Assembly (NCBI GenBank): GCA_024636775.1
Contig: JAGXGP010000103.1
Coordinates: forward strand, 1-43,824
DNA from: Hydrogenophilales bacterium
Lineage (GTDB): Bacteria > Pseudomonadota > Gammaproteobacteria > Burkholderiales > Thiobacillaceae
Length of the DNA stretch: 43,824 nucleotides
Reading direction: 5' to 3'
Shown here: positions 7,651 through 15,872 of the stretch, piece after piece
How the letters are laid out: each line of letters opens with the position of its first letter
Position numbering within the stretch: position 1 is the stretch's first letter
The notes under the pieces: model-generated
Told to the model about the DNA's origin: nothing
What the model saw: only the letters and a program-made list of their open reading frames with translations
The model's database searches: none
Made by a program: the position numbers and the translations under genes

Positions 7651-7998
7651 ATGGCCAAGAAGCTCGCAATCCTCCTCGCAGTATTCATGCTGGCAATCAT
7701 CGTCTGGGGGCTCTTTTTTGAGGGCAGCACCACCCGAGTCATCGTCAATGGCCAGGAGTTAAGCGGTCCATTTCAGGGGGCCATCGGATTGGCGGGCCTG
7801 GTCGTTGCCTGGGTTGCATTCTTCTGCGCGGCGATCCTCTTGTTGTTCGTATTCGCGGGGATTGGGATTTTCATTTTGGGGGGAATTGTCGCACTTGGCT
7901 TGATCGTTGCCGGTCTGATGTTTCCGCATCTGCTGATCATGCTTGTTCCCTTGGCGATCATTTGGGGTTTCATCGCCCTTACGCGACGTCGTGCCTGA
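7651..7998 (+). CDS. Small integral membrane protein
   Basis: 115 residues with an N-terminal hydrophobic segment (about 4-24), a short polar loop (GSTTRVIVNGQELSG) and two or three long hydrophobic segments (about 45-70, 72-92, 93-110), ending in TRRRA. GAAGGAAG upstream of the ATG is a good binding site. The strongly hydrophobic second half and positive C-terminal end suggest an inner-membrane protein with a cytoplasmic C-terminus. No family is recognised. Confidence 0.8.
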   Translation: MAKKLAILLAVFMLAIIVWGLFFEGSTTRVIVNGQELSGPFQGAIGLAGLVVAWVAFFCAAILLLFVFAGIGIFILGGIVALGLIVAGLMFPHLLIMLVPLAIIWGFIALTRRRA

Positions 7999-8146
7999 GC
8001 AGAACGCCGAATAAATAGGGGCAGAATCAAACAACAAGAACGACGGGGGCAGGTCTTGCAATGACACATTCCCCATGTCGCCAGGACGGCATCAATAAAA
8101 CAAGAAACCGGTAGACTCGCCGGCCATGACAAAAAGGGAGGGGGGT

Positions 8147-8731
8147 ATGCGTACCATCAAGGCAGGTCGTTTGGTCAGGGGCAGTGCATCTGTCAAGTTC
8201 ATGATCCTGCTTCTATTGCTGGCAGGATTGGGCATCGCTGTGGATTACCGCATGAGCACCCCCGGATCGAGCGTGGTCGACAGACTGTATGCCAAACCGA
8301 TCGTGCTGGACATGGATGCGCTGAGCGGGGATAGCCAACTCAGTATCAGGCAGACTTATCATTATCTCCACCATACCTGTGTCGCTGAACACGGCATCCT
8401 TGGCGATTCTGTCTGCTGGGCAACCATTTCAAAATTCAACGGCATCGATGCGCGCCTTGTCGCCTTTTTCTTTCGCAACGACCATCTATCAGCCGTACGG
8501 GTAGCCTTCCCCGCGAAAAGCCATCCAAAAGTGCTTTCGCTGATGCAAAAGCGATTCGGCCCGGAGCGTCGATTTGGGCAGCGTACTGATGCGTTCGGCA
8601 ACAAGATCGTCGGCTGGATGCGACCTTCTGGAGTCATTGCGATCAATGACAACGTAGAAGGCGACGAGGAACCTTTCGTGTTGTGGACATCTGCTGACGC
8701 GATATTGATGAAGGTGCTCGGAAAACCATAG
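8147..8731 (+). CDS. Membrane-anchored periplasmic hypothetical protein
   Basis: 194 residues from the ATG that follows GGGAGGGGGG; an in-frame ATG 21 bases upstream has no such site. One N-terminal membrane anchor (about residues 16-32, KFMILLLLLAGLGIAV) is followed by a soluble domain of about 160 residues with two Cys (HHTCVAEHGILGDSVC) likely to pair in the periplasm. No enzyme motif is seen. Function unknown. Confidence 0.75.
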   Translation: MRTIKAGRLVRGSASVKFMILLLLLAGLGIAVDYRMSTPGSSVVDRLYAKPIVLDMDALSGDSQLSIRQTYHYLHHTCVAEHGILGDSVCWATISKFNGIDARLVAFFFRNDHLSAVRVAFPAKSHPKVLSLMQKRFGPERRFGQRTDAFGNKIVGWMRPSGVIAINDNVEGDEEPFVLWTSADAILMKVLGKP

Positions 8732-8789
8732 CGAAAAACCACGGGGTCAGGTTTTGCCTTTTGTTGCAAAAAGCAAGCCTAAACCCTGG

Positions 8790-8875
8790 TTGTTTCTATC
8801 TTGCATAGTGCATTCCGAACGTCCGCTTAGCGTTTGTTTTTCGCGGGCTTGTTGACGGTTATTCCAATTAAATAT
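8790..8875. repeat. ~75-bp dispersed repeat (copy 1)
   Basis: The stretch around CTTGCATAGTGCATTCCGAA, CGTCCGCTTAGCGTTTGTTT and GTTGACGGTTATTCC is repeated with changes at 19483-19560. It lies just upstream of merB and is distinct from the GGGGACAGACC family. Confidence 0.7.
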
Positions 8876-8884
8876 GGATGGTGT

Positions 8885-9535
8885 ATGAACGCGAAGCTGG
8901 AGAAAGCATTAAAACGTTTGAAACGCATTTTGCCCTTAAAAGAAAGACAAGCGGAATGCAGCGAGCAGATCAGGGAGCTGCATCAACACGTTCTTCATTC
9001 ATTTGTGACCAGAGGACGTATCCTTACCCGGGAAGAAATGGCACAACGCGTCAACCATCTTGAAGATGCGGTGAATGTGTTGCGAGACAGTGAGTTGGTG
9101 GTGTTCTCGGAGGATGGGAAGCCTGTGGGGGCTTACCCGTTCACCATGGAGGCACGAGAGCATAAAGTACGGGTTAACGGTCATCAGGTCTATGCCATGT
9201 GTGCCCTGGATGCTTTGGCAGTCAGTCCCATGTTCGGGATGAAAACACACATTGCTTCTCGATGCAGAATCACTGGTGACCCCGTCAACATCCAGCAGTC
9301 AGGAAAAACAATTGAGAACCCGGATGAAGCGGGTGACATTCACCTTGGCATTGCTTGGGGAGCGGTAGACGCCGACACGTGCTGTGCAGATAGCCTGTGT
9401 ATGGAGATGATGTATCTGCGGGACAGCAAAGTTGCTCAGCAATGGCTTGCAGAGGACTTGGGGAACAGGGAAATCTTCACACTGCCGGAGGCGGTTGAGT
9501 TTGCCGACGGTTTTTTTGTACCGCTTACACACTGA
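8885..9535 (+). CDS. merB: Alkylmercury (organomercurial) lyase family protein
   Basis: 216 residues, close to the usual MerB length of about 212. MerB cleaves carbon-mercury bonds to release Hg(II). The catalytic pattern is visible: C106-A-L-D109 (YAMCALDALAVSPMFG) matches the Cys96/Asp99 pair, and C166/C167 in DADTCC matches the region of Cys159. Residues 1-75 form the helical wing (LTREEMAQRV). The ATG start with a weak GGATGG site fits the family start. No merA, merR, merT or merP lies next to it, so this is an isolated gene that may act with a reductase elsewhere or on another substrate. Confidence 0.85.
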   Translation: MNAKLEKALKRLKRILPLKERQAECSEQIRELHQHVLHSFVTRGRILTREEMAQRVNHLEDAVNVLRDSELVVFSEDGKPVGAYPFTMEAREHKVRVNGHQVYAMCALDALAVSPMFGMKTHIASRCRITGDPVNIQQSGKTIENPDEAGDIHLGIAWGAVDADTCCADSLCMEMMYLRDSKVAQQWLAEDLGNREIFTLPEAVEFADGFFVPLTH

Positions 9536-9552
9536 AACTCACGTGAAGTCAT

Positions 9553-9595
9553 GGGTCAGGTCTTGTCTTTTGCGTCAAAGGGCAAGACCTGACCC
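9553..9595. repeat. Perfect 13-bp hairpin element GGGTCAGGTCTTG/CAAGACCTGACCC
   Basis: Left arm 9553-9565, right arm 9583-9595, 17-nt loop. It lies 17 bp after merB and could terminate transcription, but it has no T-tract. Related hairpins are at 5019, 14833 and 15717. The rest of 9536-9897 holds only further repeat cores (9746-9770, AAATAAATGGGATCAGATACC). Confidence 0.85.
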
Positions 9596-9897
9596 CATGA
9601 TCGGATCGGAAATCTGATCTCATCCTGCCCCTCGCCCTGTCGGTTTGCCGGCACACCCTAAATGCGGATTGATTCGAACAATTAATGTTTGCTTGCGTAA
9701 AGCAAATGGAACCGCGCACGATTAATTTTTATTGCAGGGTTTGAAACAAATAAATGGGATCAGATACCATTTGTTCCCAGGGTCCTGCTGAGAAATCAAA
9801 GAGGGCCGAATTAAATGAGCTGGCCGGAAAACCCGGGGCGGCTCAGTAATTGTTTTCGGTGTCCTGCAATGCAGAGACGGTGGGCTCTTCTTCTCAG

Positions 9898-10479
9898 TCA
9901 GTTATCAATGAGCAGGTGGCCAAAATAGGCAAATATGCCAATCATGATTCCGGTGAGAAATTGGGCATGCACCAGATAGGAGAATTTTTTCAGTTCCTTC
10001 GGCGTATAACGCCATGTAAGAAACAGGCCAAAAACTCCCTGCCAAATGACCAGCGCCAATACGGCCGGAAAGAACAGGATCTGCATGGGGATACCCATCA
10101 TTGCAATGTGCAGCAGGATGATCGCCACCGTGGCAATGCCTACATAAACATGGGTTCGATCCAGAAAACTAAGCAGTTGCTGGAAAAGCGATGCGGCTAC
10201 GGGCGCTGAATAATCCGGGAGCAGGCGCTTTGCAAGAGGGCCTTTGCCCATGACCAGCTTCAGCAGGGTGCGTGCATAGATAAAAAGCAAGGCCCAAAGC
10301 CCAGCTTCACCCAACCCCTCGCCTATCTCGCTGAGAAATGTTTCCCGCTCAGGCAGGGTTGGATACACCGTATAGGCGTAGCCAAAGTACACAGCCGAAG
10401 CGATCAGGACAATCGCTGTGTAGATCAAGATACCTTTGATGCTTTTTATCATCGCGAACCAGGGTGACAGGCCTTGCAT
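9898..10479 (-). CDS. Polytopic membrane protein, cytochrome b561/ferric-reductase-like
   Basis: 193 residues from the ATG at 10479; a TTG at 10500 and an ATG at 10452 are alternatives. There are about five hydrophobic segments. Histidines lie inside or at the edges of segments (RTHVYVGIATVAIILLHIAM and YLVHAQFLTGIMIGIFAYFG followed by HLL), a spacing that could ligate two b-type haems as in cytochrome b561 or ferric-reductase-like domains. The haem role is an inference from these histidines. No partner gene is adjacent. Confidence 0.72.
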   Translation of the reverse strand: MQGLSPWFAMIKSIKGILIYTAIVLIASAVYFGYAYTVYPTLPERETFLSEIGEGLGEAGLWALLFIYARTLLKLVMGKGPLAKRLLPDYSAPVAASLFQQLLSFLDRTHVYVGIATVAIILLHIAMMGIPMQILFFPAVLALVIWQGVFGLFLTWRYTPKELKKFSYLVHAQFLTGIMIGIFAYFGHLLIDN

Positions 10480-10539
10480 TAACAAATTAACCAACGGCAA
10501 ATAAAGTAAGACCTACCCCCGAATACTTTAATCGCATAG

Positions 10540-10592
10540 GCCACGAGCAGTGGCTGGGCGCCCCGCACCGGCTTGGTGCGGGGCGCTTTTTT
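10540..10592 (+). terminator. Strong terminator preceded by a second hairpin; possible small RNA 3' end
   Basis: GCCAC-GAGCA-GTGGC (10540-10554) is followed by a perfect 12-bp stem GCGCCCCGCACC/GGTGCGGGGCGC with loop GGCTT and a T6 tract (10558-10592). The only neighbour upstream is the minus-strand gene starting at 10479, so this plus-strand terminator has no plus-strand coding gene to serve. A short transcript beginning near 10480-10520 is possible. No convincing promoter was found. Confidence 0.8.
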
Positions 10593-10769
10593 ATGTGCCG
10601 TTTTCTACCATTGAGGCGCTAAATTTCGCGGCATCATGAAGAAAGACTCTTGATCTTGAATCATTAAATTACATGGCACGGAGCATGCTTTGATCTGCAG
10701 AGCGAGGTCGGTGACGGTGCCGCGCGCTTTCGTTACGAATTGAATAATCTCGAGTATGACAGGATAAAA

Positions 10770-11060
10770 ATGGACCGCGAAACCCTGAATGAAATGGTAA
10801 AGCTAAAATTCGGTAGCCGTAAAGCCGGCGGGCCAGAGATCGACCTGGTGAAGTTGGCGGCGGATGCCGTTTACGCCGACCAAATGTTCAGTGCAGCCGA
10901 GAATCTGCACGACGAGACACTGGTGCTGCTGGCAATAACGCTGCGTGACAAATTCGGGTTGCTCGCCTCTCGCCCGCAAGGTCCGGCTAATCATCCCCCG
11001 GCTGTCGTAGAAAAGGTAGAGGTGCCGCAGTCGCGCTATATGAGTGGGGCGCGTAGCTAG
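10770..11060 (+). CDS. Hypothetical protein
   Basis: 96 residues from the ATG after ACAGGATAAA (AGGA site); an upstream TTG in frame is less likely. A mostly helical N-terminal two thirds (LNEMVKLKFGSRKAGGPEID, then LVKLAADAVYADQMFSAAEN) precedes a Pro-rich, probably disordered tail. No signal, membrane segment or known motif. Function unknown. Confidence 0.7.
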   Translation: MDRETLNEMVKLKFGSRKAGGPEIDLVKLAADAVYADQMFSAAENLHDETLVLLAITLRDKFGLLASRPQGPANHPPAVVEKVEVPQSRYMSGARS

Positions 11061-11145
11061 GTAGGTGAACGCCTCCGGGCCGCGACAAACAATAGAGGAC
11101 AGACCAGGACTTCCCCTGACCCCGTGCCAGATAATCGAGACCCCT

Positions 11146-12063
11146 TTATCCACGTTTTACTAATCGATGGGTAGCACCCAGAACCGCGCCGATCGTTACA
11201 AGCACGACGCCGGCAATCGTCACGGCATCGAGGGATTCCCCCAGCAATGGCACGGCTGCCACGGCCGAGATGCCTGGAACCAGGGCCAACATGAGCGTTG
11301 CGCGCTGCGTCCCGATGTTGTGTATGGCGTAGGCAAAGAGCAAGCCGGCAATTGAGGCAGCCAGGATGCCTTGATAAACGCCTTGCAACAGAATGAAGGA
11401 CAGGGGAACGGTGGTGATGGACTTGGGCAGAAACAGGAGATAAACGGGCGTGTAGCAAACCATGGAAATCACGGCGACACCGATCGTCGCGTCGAGGGGC
11501 GAGACATGCCAATGCTTGAGCAACAAGCCAAAGCTGGCGTAGCTGATTGCGGCAAGGAGAAAGAACACATCCCCCACCCATTGATGGGCGGGTACCCCGG
11601 AAAATTGACCAAAGCTGTGGATGCCGATCAACACGATCCCAACACCGGCGACCAGCAGGGCGATTTCAGACCGGAGTCCGGGGCGGTGCCCGAGTATGAG
11701 CCAGGCGATCAATGCACTCGCAAAGGGAATGCCGCCATTGACCAGAATGCCCGCATGGGCGGTGGGCGCAAGGGAAAATCCCGAGTAAACAAATAAGCCG
11801 TAACTCATGCCGCCAAACGCGGCAAGCACGGCGAGTCGCGGCCACTTGAGGCGTCGCCACCGGATCAACACAAACGGAAGACACACGATTCCCGAGAACA
11901 CAAAACGTATGGCAGCCATGTCATACGGCGTAAGCGGGCTGCGTCCTCCCAGTCGGGAGATGATGTTGAACCCGGACCAGACCACGACGACCGCAGCCGC
12001 AGCCGCAAGACCTTTGAGCAGGTGGAGACGGTAGTCCGGAACAGGAATGTCTTCATCTGTCAT
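11146..12063 (-). CDS. EamA/DMT-family transporter
   Basis: 305 residues with about ten hydrophobic segments in two repeats, typical of drug/metabolite (EamA) exporters of the inner membrane. First-repeat landmarks are VVVVWSGFNIISRLGGRSPL and AAIRFVFSGI; the second repeat holds VGDVFFLLAAISYASFGLLL and ends PLLGESLDAVTIAGVVLVTI, the usual EamA ending. The N-terminus is short and cytoplasmic, and the start ATG fits the family start. Substrate cannot be told from sequence. It is followed by dispersed-repeat sequence (11088-11125) and is likely monocistronic. Confidence 0.92.
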   Translation of the reverse strand: MTDEDIPVPDYRLHLLKGLAAAAAVVVVWSGFNIISRLGGRSPLTPYDMAAIRFVFSGIVCLPFVLIRWRRLKWPRLAVLAAFGGMSYGLFVYSGFSLAPTAHAGILVNGGIPFASALIAWLILGHRPGLRSEIALLVAGVGIVLIGIHSFGQFSGVPAHQWVGDVFFLLAAISYASFGLLLKHWHVSPLDATIGVAVISMVCYTPVYLLFLPKSITTVPLSFILLQGVYQGILAASIAGLLFAYAIHNIGTQRATLMLALVPGISAVAAVPLLGESLDAVTIAGVVLVTIGAVLGATHRLVKRG

Positions 12064-12260
12064 GCGATGGGCTTCTGGGATAAGCGGTAGCGCTCACATT
12101 ACCACTGACAGTTCAATCCATCGCGTCGAAAAAAATGGAGTTGGACACGATTCATTCCCGGGAACATGGAAAGGGTGGCTGATCCCATTTGTTCCAGCCA
12201 CCCCCCCCGTGGATAAACGCCAACCTCAGGCTCGGATAACCCTGTAGCGCGGCCGCGCAT

Positions 12261-13274
12261 TTATTCTTTTGGCGCTTCGGGATCGAGTAGGTTTTGTGCA
12301 TCTAATGCGCGCTCGTCGTGCTCGAGTTGGACTTGCAGCTCGGTATTGACGCCTGTGTCGACGGTTTCTGCGGTGAGGGGTGCTTTTGGCTTCGCCTTGG
12401 GGTGTGCCGCCATGGCTTCAACGGCCGGTGCGCGCTCGGTAATCTGCACGCGGTAGATGGGCTCGGGCAAGTCGAGCCCAGCCTGCTCCAGCGCCGACTT
12501 GACCTGCCGGATGGCTTCGCTTTTGAGCATCAAAAAATCGTGCGTACGCTGGTCCACCCAGCCGTAATAACGCACCTGGACGTTCGAATCGCCGAGTGCG
12601 GCGATGAAGGCGCGCGGTGGCGGATTATCCAGCACCCCGTCGAGCGCCAGCAGAACCCGTATGCCGATCTGTTGCGCCAGAACCAGATCTTCGTTGACGC
12701 CGATACCCACATCGAACTCGAAGCGCCGGTTGGGATTGCGCGTGTAGTTCAACATCACGCTGCGAAACACCAGCGCGTTGGGCAGGCGCAGGTGATTGCC
12801 GTCTGGCGTCATCAGAATGGTGGCACGGGAGGTCAGCGCGATGACGATACCTTCGTTGCCGTCGATCACCACGTGGTCGCGGGGAGAAAACGGTTGCCGC
12901 AGACTCATCAGGATTCCGGCCAAATAGTTTTCCAGTGTTTCCTTGAACGCGAATCCCAGGGCGATCCCAAGCACACCTGCGGTGCCCAATAACGCCCCAA
13001 CCAGGGCCGTCGCATCCAGGATCTCAAGCGCAATTAACAGGCCAAGGAGCGTCACGATCCACCGGACAGTGGTGCGGGTCAGGTCACGCAAAAACGGATT
13101 GCGCTGTGACACGCGATCAAGCACGGTACGTCGCGAGAGCCAACTGCCCACCATCCAGGTGACCCACAAGACCAACAGCGCCACGCCAAGCATCGGCAGG
13201 GCAGCAAGCAGGTCATAGACCTCTTGCAGCAGGCGTTGCAATACCGTATCGAAATTAAATTGGACGCGCTCCAC
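12261..13274 (-). CDS. MscS-family mechanosensitive channel
   Basis: 337 residues from a GTG start preceded by GGGGGATCGAGC. Three N-terminal membrane segments end in the pore-lining TM3 (ALVGALLGTAGVLGIALGFA), with the Gly/Ala packing typical of MscS. The beta domain follows (FSPRDHVVIDGNEGIVIALT, then the NHLRLPNALV motif), then the alpha/beta domain to about residue 280. The last 50 residues are an acidic, low-complexity tail not found in short MscS proteins. It releases solutes during hypo-osmotic shock. Family assignment is firm; no paralogue name is assigned. Confidence 0.95.
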   Translation of the reverse strand: MERVQFNFDTVLQRLLQEVYDLLAALPMLGVALLVLWVTWMVGSWLSRRTVLDRVSQRNPFLRDLTRTTVRWIVTLLGLLIALEILDATALVGALLGTAGVLGIALGFAFKETLENYLAGILMSLRQPFSPRDHVVIDGNEGIVIALTSRATILMTPDGNHLRLPNALVFRSVMLNYTRNPNRRFEFDVGIGVNEDLVLAQQIGIRVLLALDGVLDNPPPRAFIAALGDSNVQVRYYGWVDQRTHDFLMLKSEAIRQVKSALEQAGLDLPEPIYRVQITERAPAVEAMAAHPKAKPKAPLTAETVDTGVNTELQVQLEHDERALDAQNLLDPEAPKE

Positions 13275-13525
13275 GCTCGATCCCCCAGGCCGCTAGCGGC
13301 GTGTAAACCATCTTTATGATGATCTCGATTAAACCCGAAAGATGTAAAAAATAACAGCTTAGAGGCCAAGTCTTGCAATGACACATTTAAATCGATGAGT
13401 GACGAAAGACGATATCTACCCCGTTAATGTGCGATCCCCAGATGATAGGGCGCTCTGTCGGGGCCAATGAATCGGGATCAAAATTAACGGTTGGAAAAAT
13501 GCTGGCAGGGGGGCAGCGGAGGAAT

Positions 13526-13852
13526 TCAGGCCAGGTAAGCTTTGGCTTCTTCGCCCGGATTGGGAAGACCCGCGATACGCCATGCCTGGCGCGGGGAATC
13601 GAACAGCTGATGCAGACAATCCGCCTCTGAATTATTAAGGTGACAGATATGACTCAAGGCCGTAACCGCGCCATTTTTCTGGAATTCCTCGCGCAGGGTC
13701 AGTAACAGCGCCTGCTGTAAGTCATCCATTTCTCCCATGTTCTCGGAATTCGCGATGCGCTGTGCGAGCGCGATATCCCATTGTTCGGGATTGTTAAAAA
13801 AACCATCCTTATCAAAGAGGGCATTCAGGTCTTCCACGGCGGTCGGGTTCAT
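13526..13852 (-). CDS. DsrC/TusE-family protein lacking both C-terminal arm cysteines
   Basis: 108 residues, the normal length of the family. An early DKDGFF motif and the C-terminal IAGLPNP motif place it with DsrC, TusE and RspA proteins, which carry or sense sulfane sulfur. In DsrC the arm reads AC-IAGLP-P--C. Here the first position is Trp (QAWRIAGLPNP) and the terminal Cys is replaced (GEEAKAYLA), so neither persulfide-carrying cysteine is present. Two internal Cys (C70, C79) do not match those positions. It is most like the cysteine-poor RspA-type regulators. AGGA precedes the ATG. The presence of this family supports a sulfur-oxidising host. Confidence 0.82.
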   Translation of the reverse strand: MNPTAVEDLNALFDKDGFFNNPEQWDIALAQRIANSENMGEMDDLQQALLLTLREEFQKNGAVTALSHICHLNNSEADCLHQLFDSPRQAWRIAGLPNPGEEAKAYLA

Positions 13853-14054
13853 GCTGTTGTCCTGTGTAGGGCTGCCGATGTTAACTCACCCCAATCAATC
13901 AATATCGACTATGAGGCAATCTGGCTAATCGAAAACGATACCGGAATGATGCCGATAACGGCGACGTTTGGCAGCGTAAGGTCGTCCGATTTCCGTGTAA
14001 GCCCTGTCTGAAAACGGGAGTAGGTATTCGTCGCGCTGAGGGCAGTGCGCGGAG

Positions 14055-14711
14055 TCAAACCCAGCGCACCAAGTCCTCGATCACCTGCCGCGCCTTCTCC
14101 GGCTGCGGTTTGATGCGGTAGCCGAACGCGACCATGACGGCGAGGCCGAAACGCCCGTCTTCGAGCAGACCGGCCTCAGCTAGCACGGCCTCGGCGTCCT
14201 CGCGGTTGAAACCTTCTACCGGGCAAGAGTCGATGCGGATCAGCGCCGCCGCGGTCGTCATGTTGGCGAGCGCGATATAGGCCTGGTGGCAGGACCAGTC
14301 GAACAGCGCGCGCGGTGTGTCAATGCGGAAATCGTGCTGGTGGAACTGCGGGTAAAACGTGTGGCGCCGCGCGATGGCTTCGTCCGACATCTTTTGCACA
14401 TCGCGCATGACATGTTCGGTGTAGTCCGAGCCCGGCAGCAGGTCGTCCTTGCGCGCCAGGATGGCGATGACGTGGCTCGCCGTGGGGAACTGCCCCTGGG
14501 CACCCCAGCTCACCGCACGGAGCTTGTCGCGCAGCGCCATGTCCTGCACGACGACGAAGCGCCACGGCTCGTAGCCAAACGAACTGGGCGACAGGCGACC
14601 GCATTCCAGGATGTAACGGAAATCGGCGTCGGGGATTTTGCGTGCCGGGTCGAAGGTCTTGCAGGCGTGGCGGAAGTTGAAAGCCTTGAGAACGTCATGC
14701 TTGCTGATCAT
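14055..14711 (-). CDS. NAD(P)H nitroreductase family protein
   Basis: 218 residues from the ATG at 14711 (the frame extends to a TTG at 14741). It is a flavin (FMN) oxidoreductase of the NfsB/nitroreductase fold. The FMN-binding start is FNFRHACKTFDPARKI, in the place of the usual RRS-R-F; LSPSSFGYEPWRFVVVQD is the classic second motif, and LAVMVAFGYR is the C-terminal GYP-like motif. It reduces nitroaromatics, quinones or similar; the natural substrate is unknown. Nothing adjacent suggests a pathway. Confidence 0.93.
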   Translation of the reverse strand: MISKHDVLKAFNFRHACKTFDPARKIPDADFRYILECGRLSPSSFGYEPWRFVVVQDMALRDKLRAVSWGAQGQFPTASHVIAILARKDDLLPGSDYTEHVMRDVQKMSDEAIARRHTFYPQFHQHDFRIDTPRALFDWSCHQAYIALANMTTAAALIRIDSCPVEGFNREDAEAVLAEAGLLEDGRFGLAVMVAFGYRIKPQPEKARQVIEDLVRWV

Positions 14712-14832
14712 GGCAGGGTTCGGTTCGATGTGAGGATGCAAAAGCTTAAACGAACGTACCGCGCTTGTGCCAGTCGTCGGTCACTTCAGTTGAAACAAAC
14801 GGGGCAGACACGGTTAATTTTCGACATCGAGG

Positions 14833-14869
14833 TCAGGTCTTGTCATTTTCCGCAAAAGGCAAGACCTGA
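14833..14869. repeat. Hairpin element of the TCAGGTCTTG family
   Basis: Left arm TCAGGTCTTG (14833-14842), right arm CAAGACCTGA (14860-14869), followed by ACCCCG. It is preceded by a GGGGCAGACACGGTTAATTT repeat copy at 14801. Confidence 0.8.
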
Positions 14870-15031
14870 ACCCCGTCATTTCGTAGGATCCGGACTGGCT
14901 ACACGCATGTGGCACAACCCGACGCCAAGTCGCTTCACACTTTGGCATTTCTCGGCGAAAATTCGGGCGGATACCTCTGGGTGCCCATCGATAAAACTCA
15001 AAATCAATTCAATCAATAAGGGGGAGTGGTA

Positions 15032-15580
15032 ATGAACAAAAAATTGTTGTCTGTGGTTGCGGCTGCATTCATCCTTGCGGGATGCGCATCGGGTGTGACC
15101 CGTGCGCCGAGCGCGTCGGCCGAGCGGGTGAGCGCTCCGGCGTATAGCCAGTTCGCTTCTGTGTCCCTTTCGATGTCGGCCGCCGCCAAGGAAAAGGCGC
15201 TTGAAAATCTGAAATTCAACCCGGATGAGCTGCTCAGCCATGTCAAACGGGCGCTTGATTCTCGGTCCCTGATCAGTGCTTCAGGCAACCCTCAGCTTCC
15301 CAGGATCGAAGTGGTGGTCAAGGATATGCGTGTTCGCTCGAATTTCTCCGCGATCATGTGGGGGTTTATGGCTGGATCGGATTCGATTGAAGGCGAGATC
15401 GTGCTGACTGATGCGTTGGGTAAGGAGATCGATCGCTTTGTGGTTTCTACATCCTATGCCCTGGGCGGGATCGCGGGCGGCCAGGACGGCACGCGCATGA
15501 GCTGGCTATATGAGAAGTTTGCTGAAGAGACAGTCAAGGAACTCTCCAAACAACAGAAGTCGGTCGTGTCGCAACGTTAA
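15032..15580 (+). CDS. Lipoprotein, DUF4410-like
   Basis: 182 residues. The ATG follows GGGGGAG; the GTG six bases upstream is less likely. A signal peptide with lipobox LAGC places the lipid-modified Cys at about residue 18. The mature part has VVVKDMRVRSNFSAIMWGFM and a later DALGKEIDRFVV segment, as in DUF4410 lipoproteins that form a periplasmic alpha/beta domain. An outer- or inner-membrane anchored role is expected. Monocistronic; a terminator follows at 15601. Confidence 0.85.
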   Translation: MNKKLLSVVAAAFILAGCASGVTRAPSASAERVSAPAYSQFASVSLSMSAAAKEKALENLKFNPDELLSHVKRALDSRSLISASGNPQLPRIEVVVKDMRVRSNFSAIMWGFMAGSDSIEGEIVLTDALGKEIDRFVVSTSYALGGIAGGQDGTRMSWLYEKFAEETVKELSKQQKSVVSQR

Positions 15581-15600
15581 GAGTTCGATCAATATGAATG

Positions 15601-15628
15601 AAAATGGCCAGCCTAAGCTGGCCATTTT
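15601..15628 (+). terminator. Terminator of the 15032 lipoprotein gene
   Basis: AAAATGGCCAGC, loop CTAA, GCTGGCCATTTT: a near-perfect stem 20 bp after the stop codon. The flanking A and T runs make it potentially bidirectional. Confidence 0.88.
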
Positions 15629-15716
15629 CATTTGCAAAACAAATTGGGTTAGAGACCTTTTCATCTGGAAACGACAGGGGCGGCTTCGGATTGTTTTTCA
15701 AGTACACGTACACCAA

Positions 15717-15757
15717 GGTCAGATCTCGACTTTTGCCACAAAAGTCGAGACCTGACC
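15717..15757. repeat. 19-bp hairpin element with one mismatch
   Basis: GGTCAGATCTCGACTTTTG (15717-15735) pairs with CAAAAGTCGAGACCTGACC (15739-15757) around a 3-nt loop, with a single A/C mismatch. It is the longest stem of the hairpin family. A GGCTTCGGATTGTTTTT repeat copy lies just upstream at 15680. Confidence 0.88.
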
Positions 15758-15872
15758 CACACGTATTGTCTGCGCCGGCAACTTCTGGGTGATCAGGTGA
15801 AGACCCAGGCGTCCGGGGCTGTCGGTTGGTTTGCTGGTAGACTTTTGCGCTGACGTTGGATTAGAGACTCGC

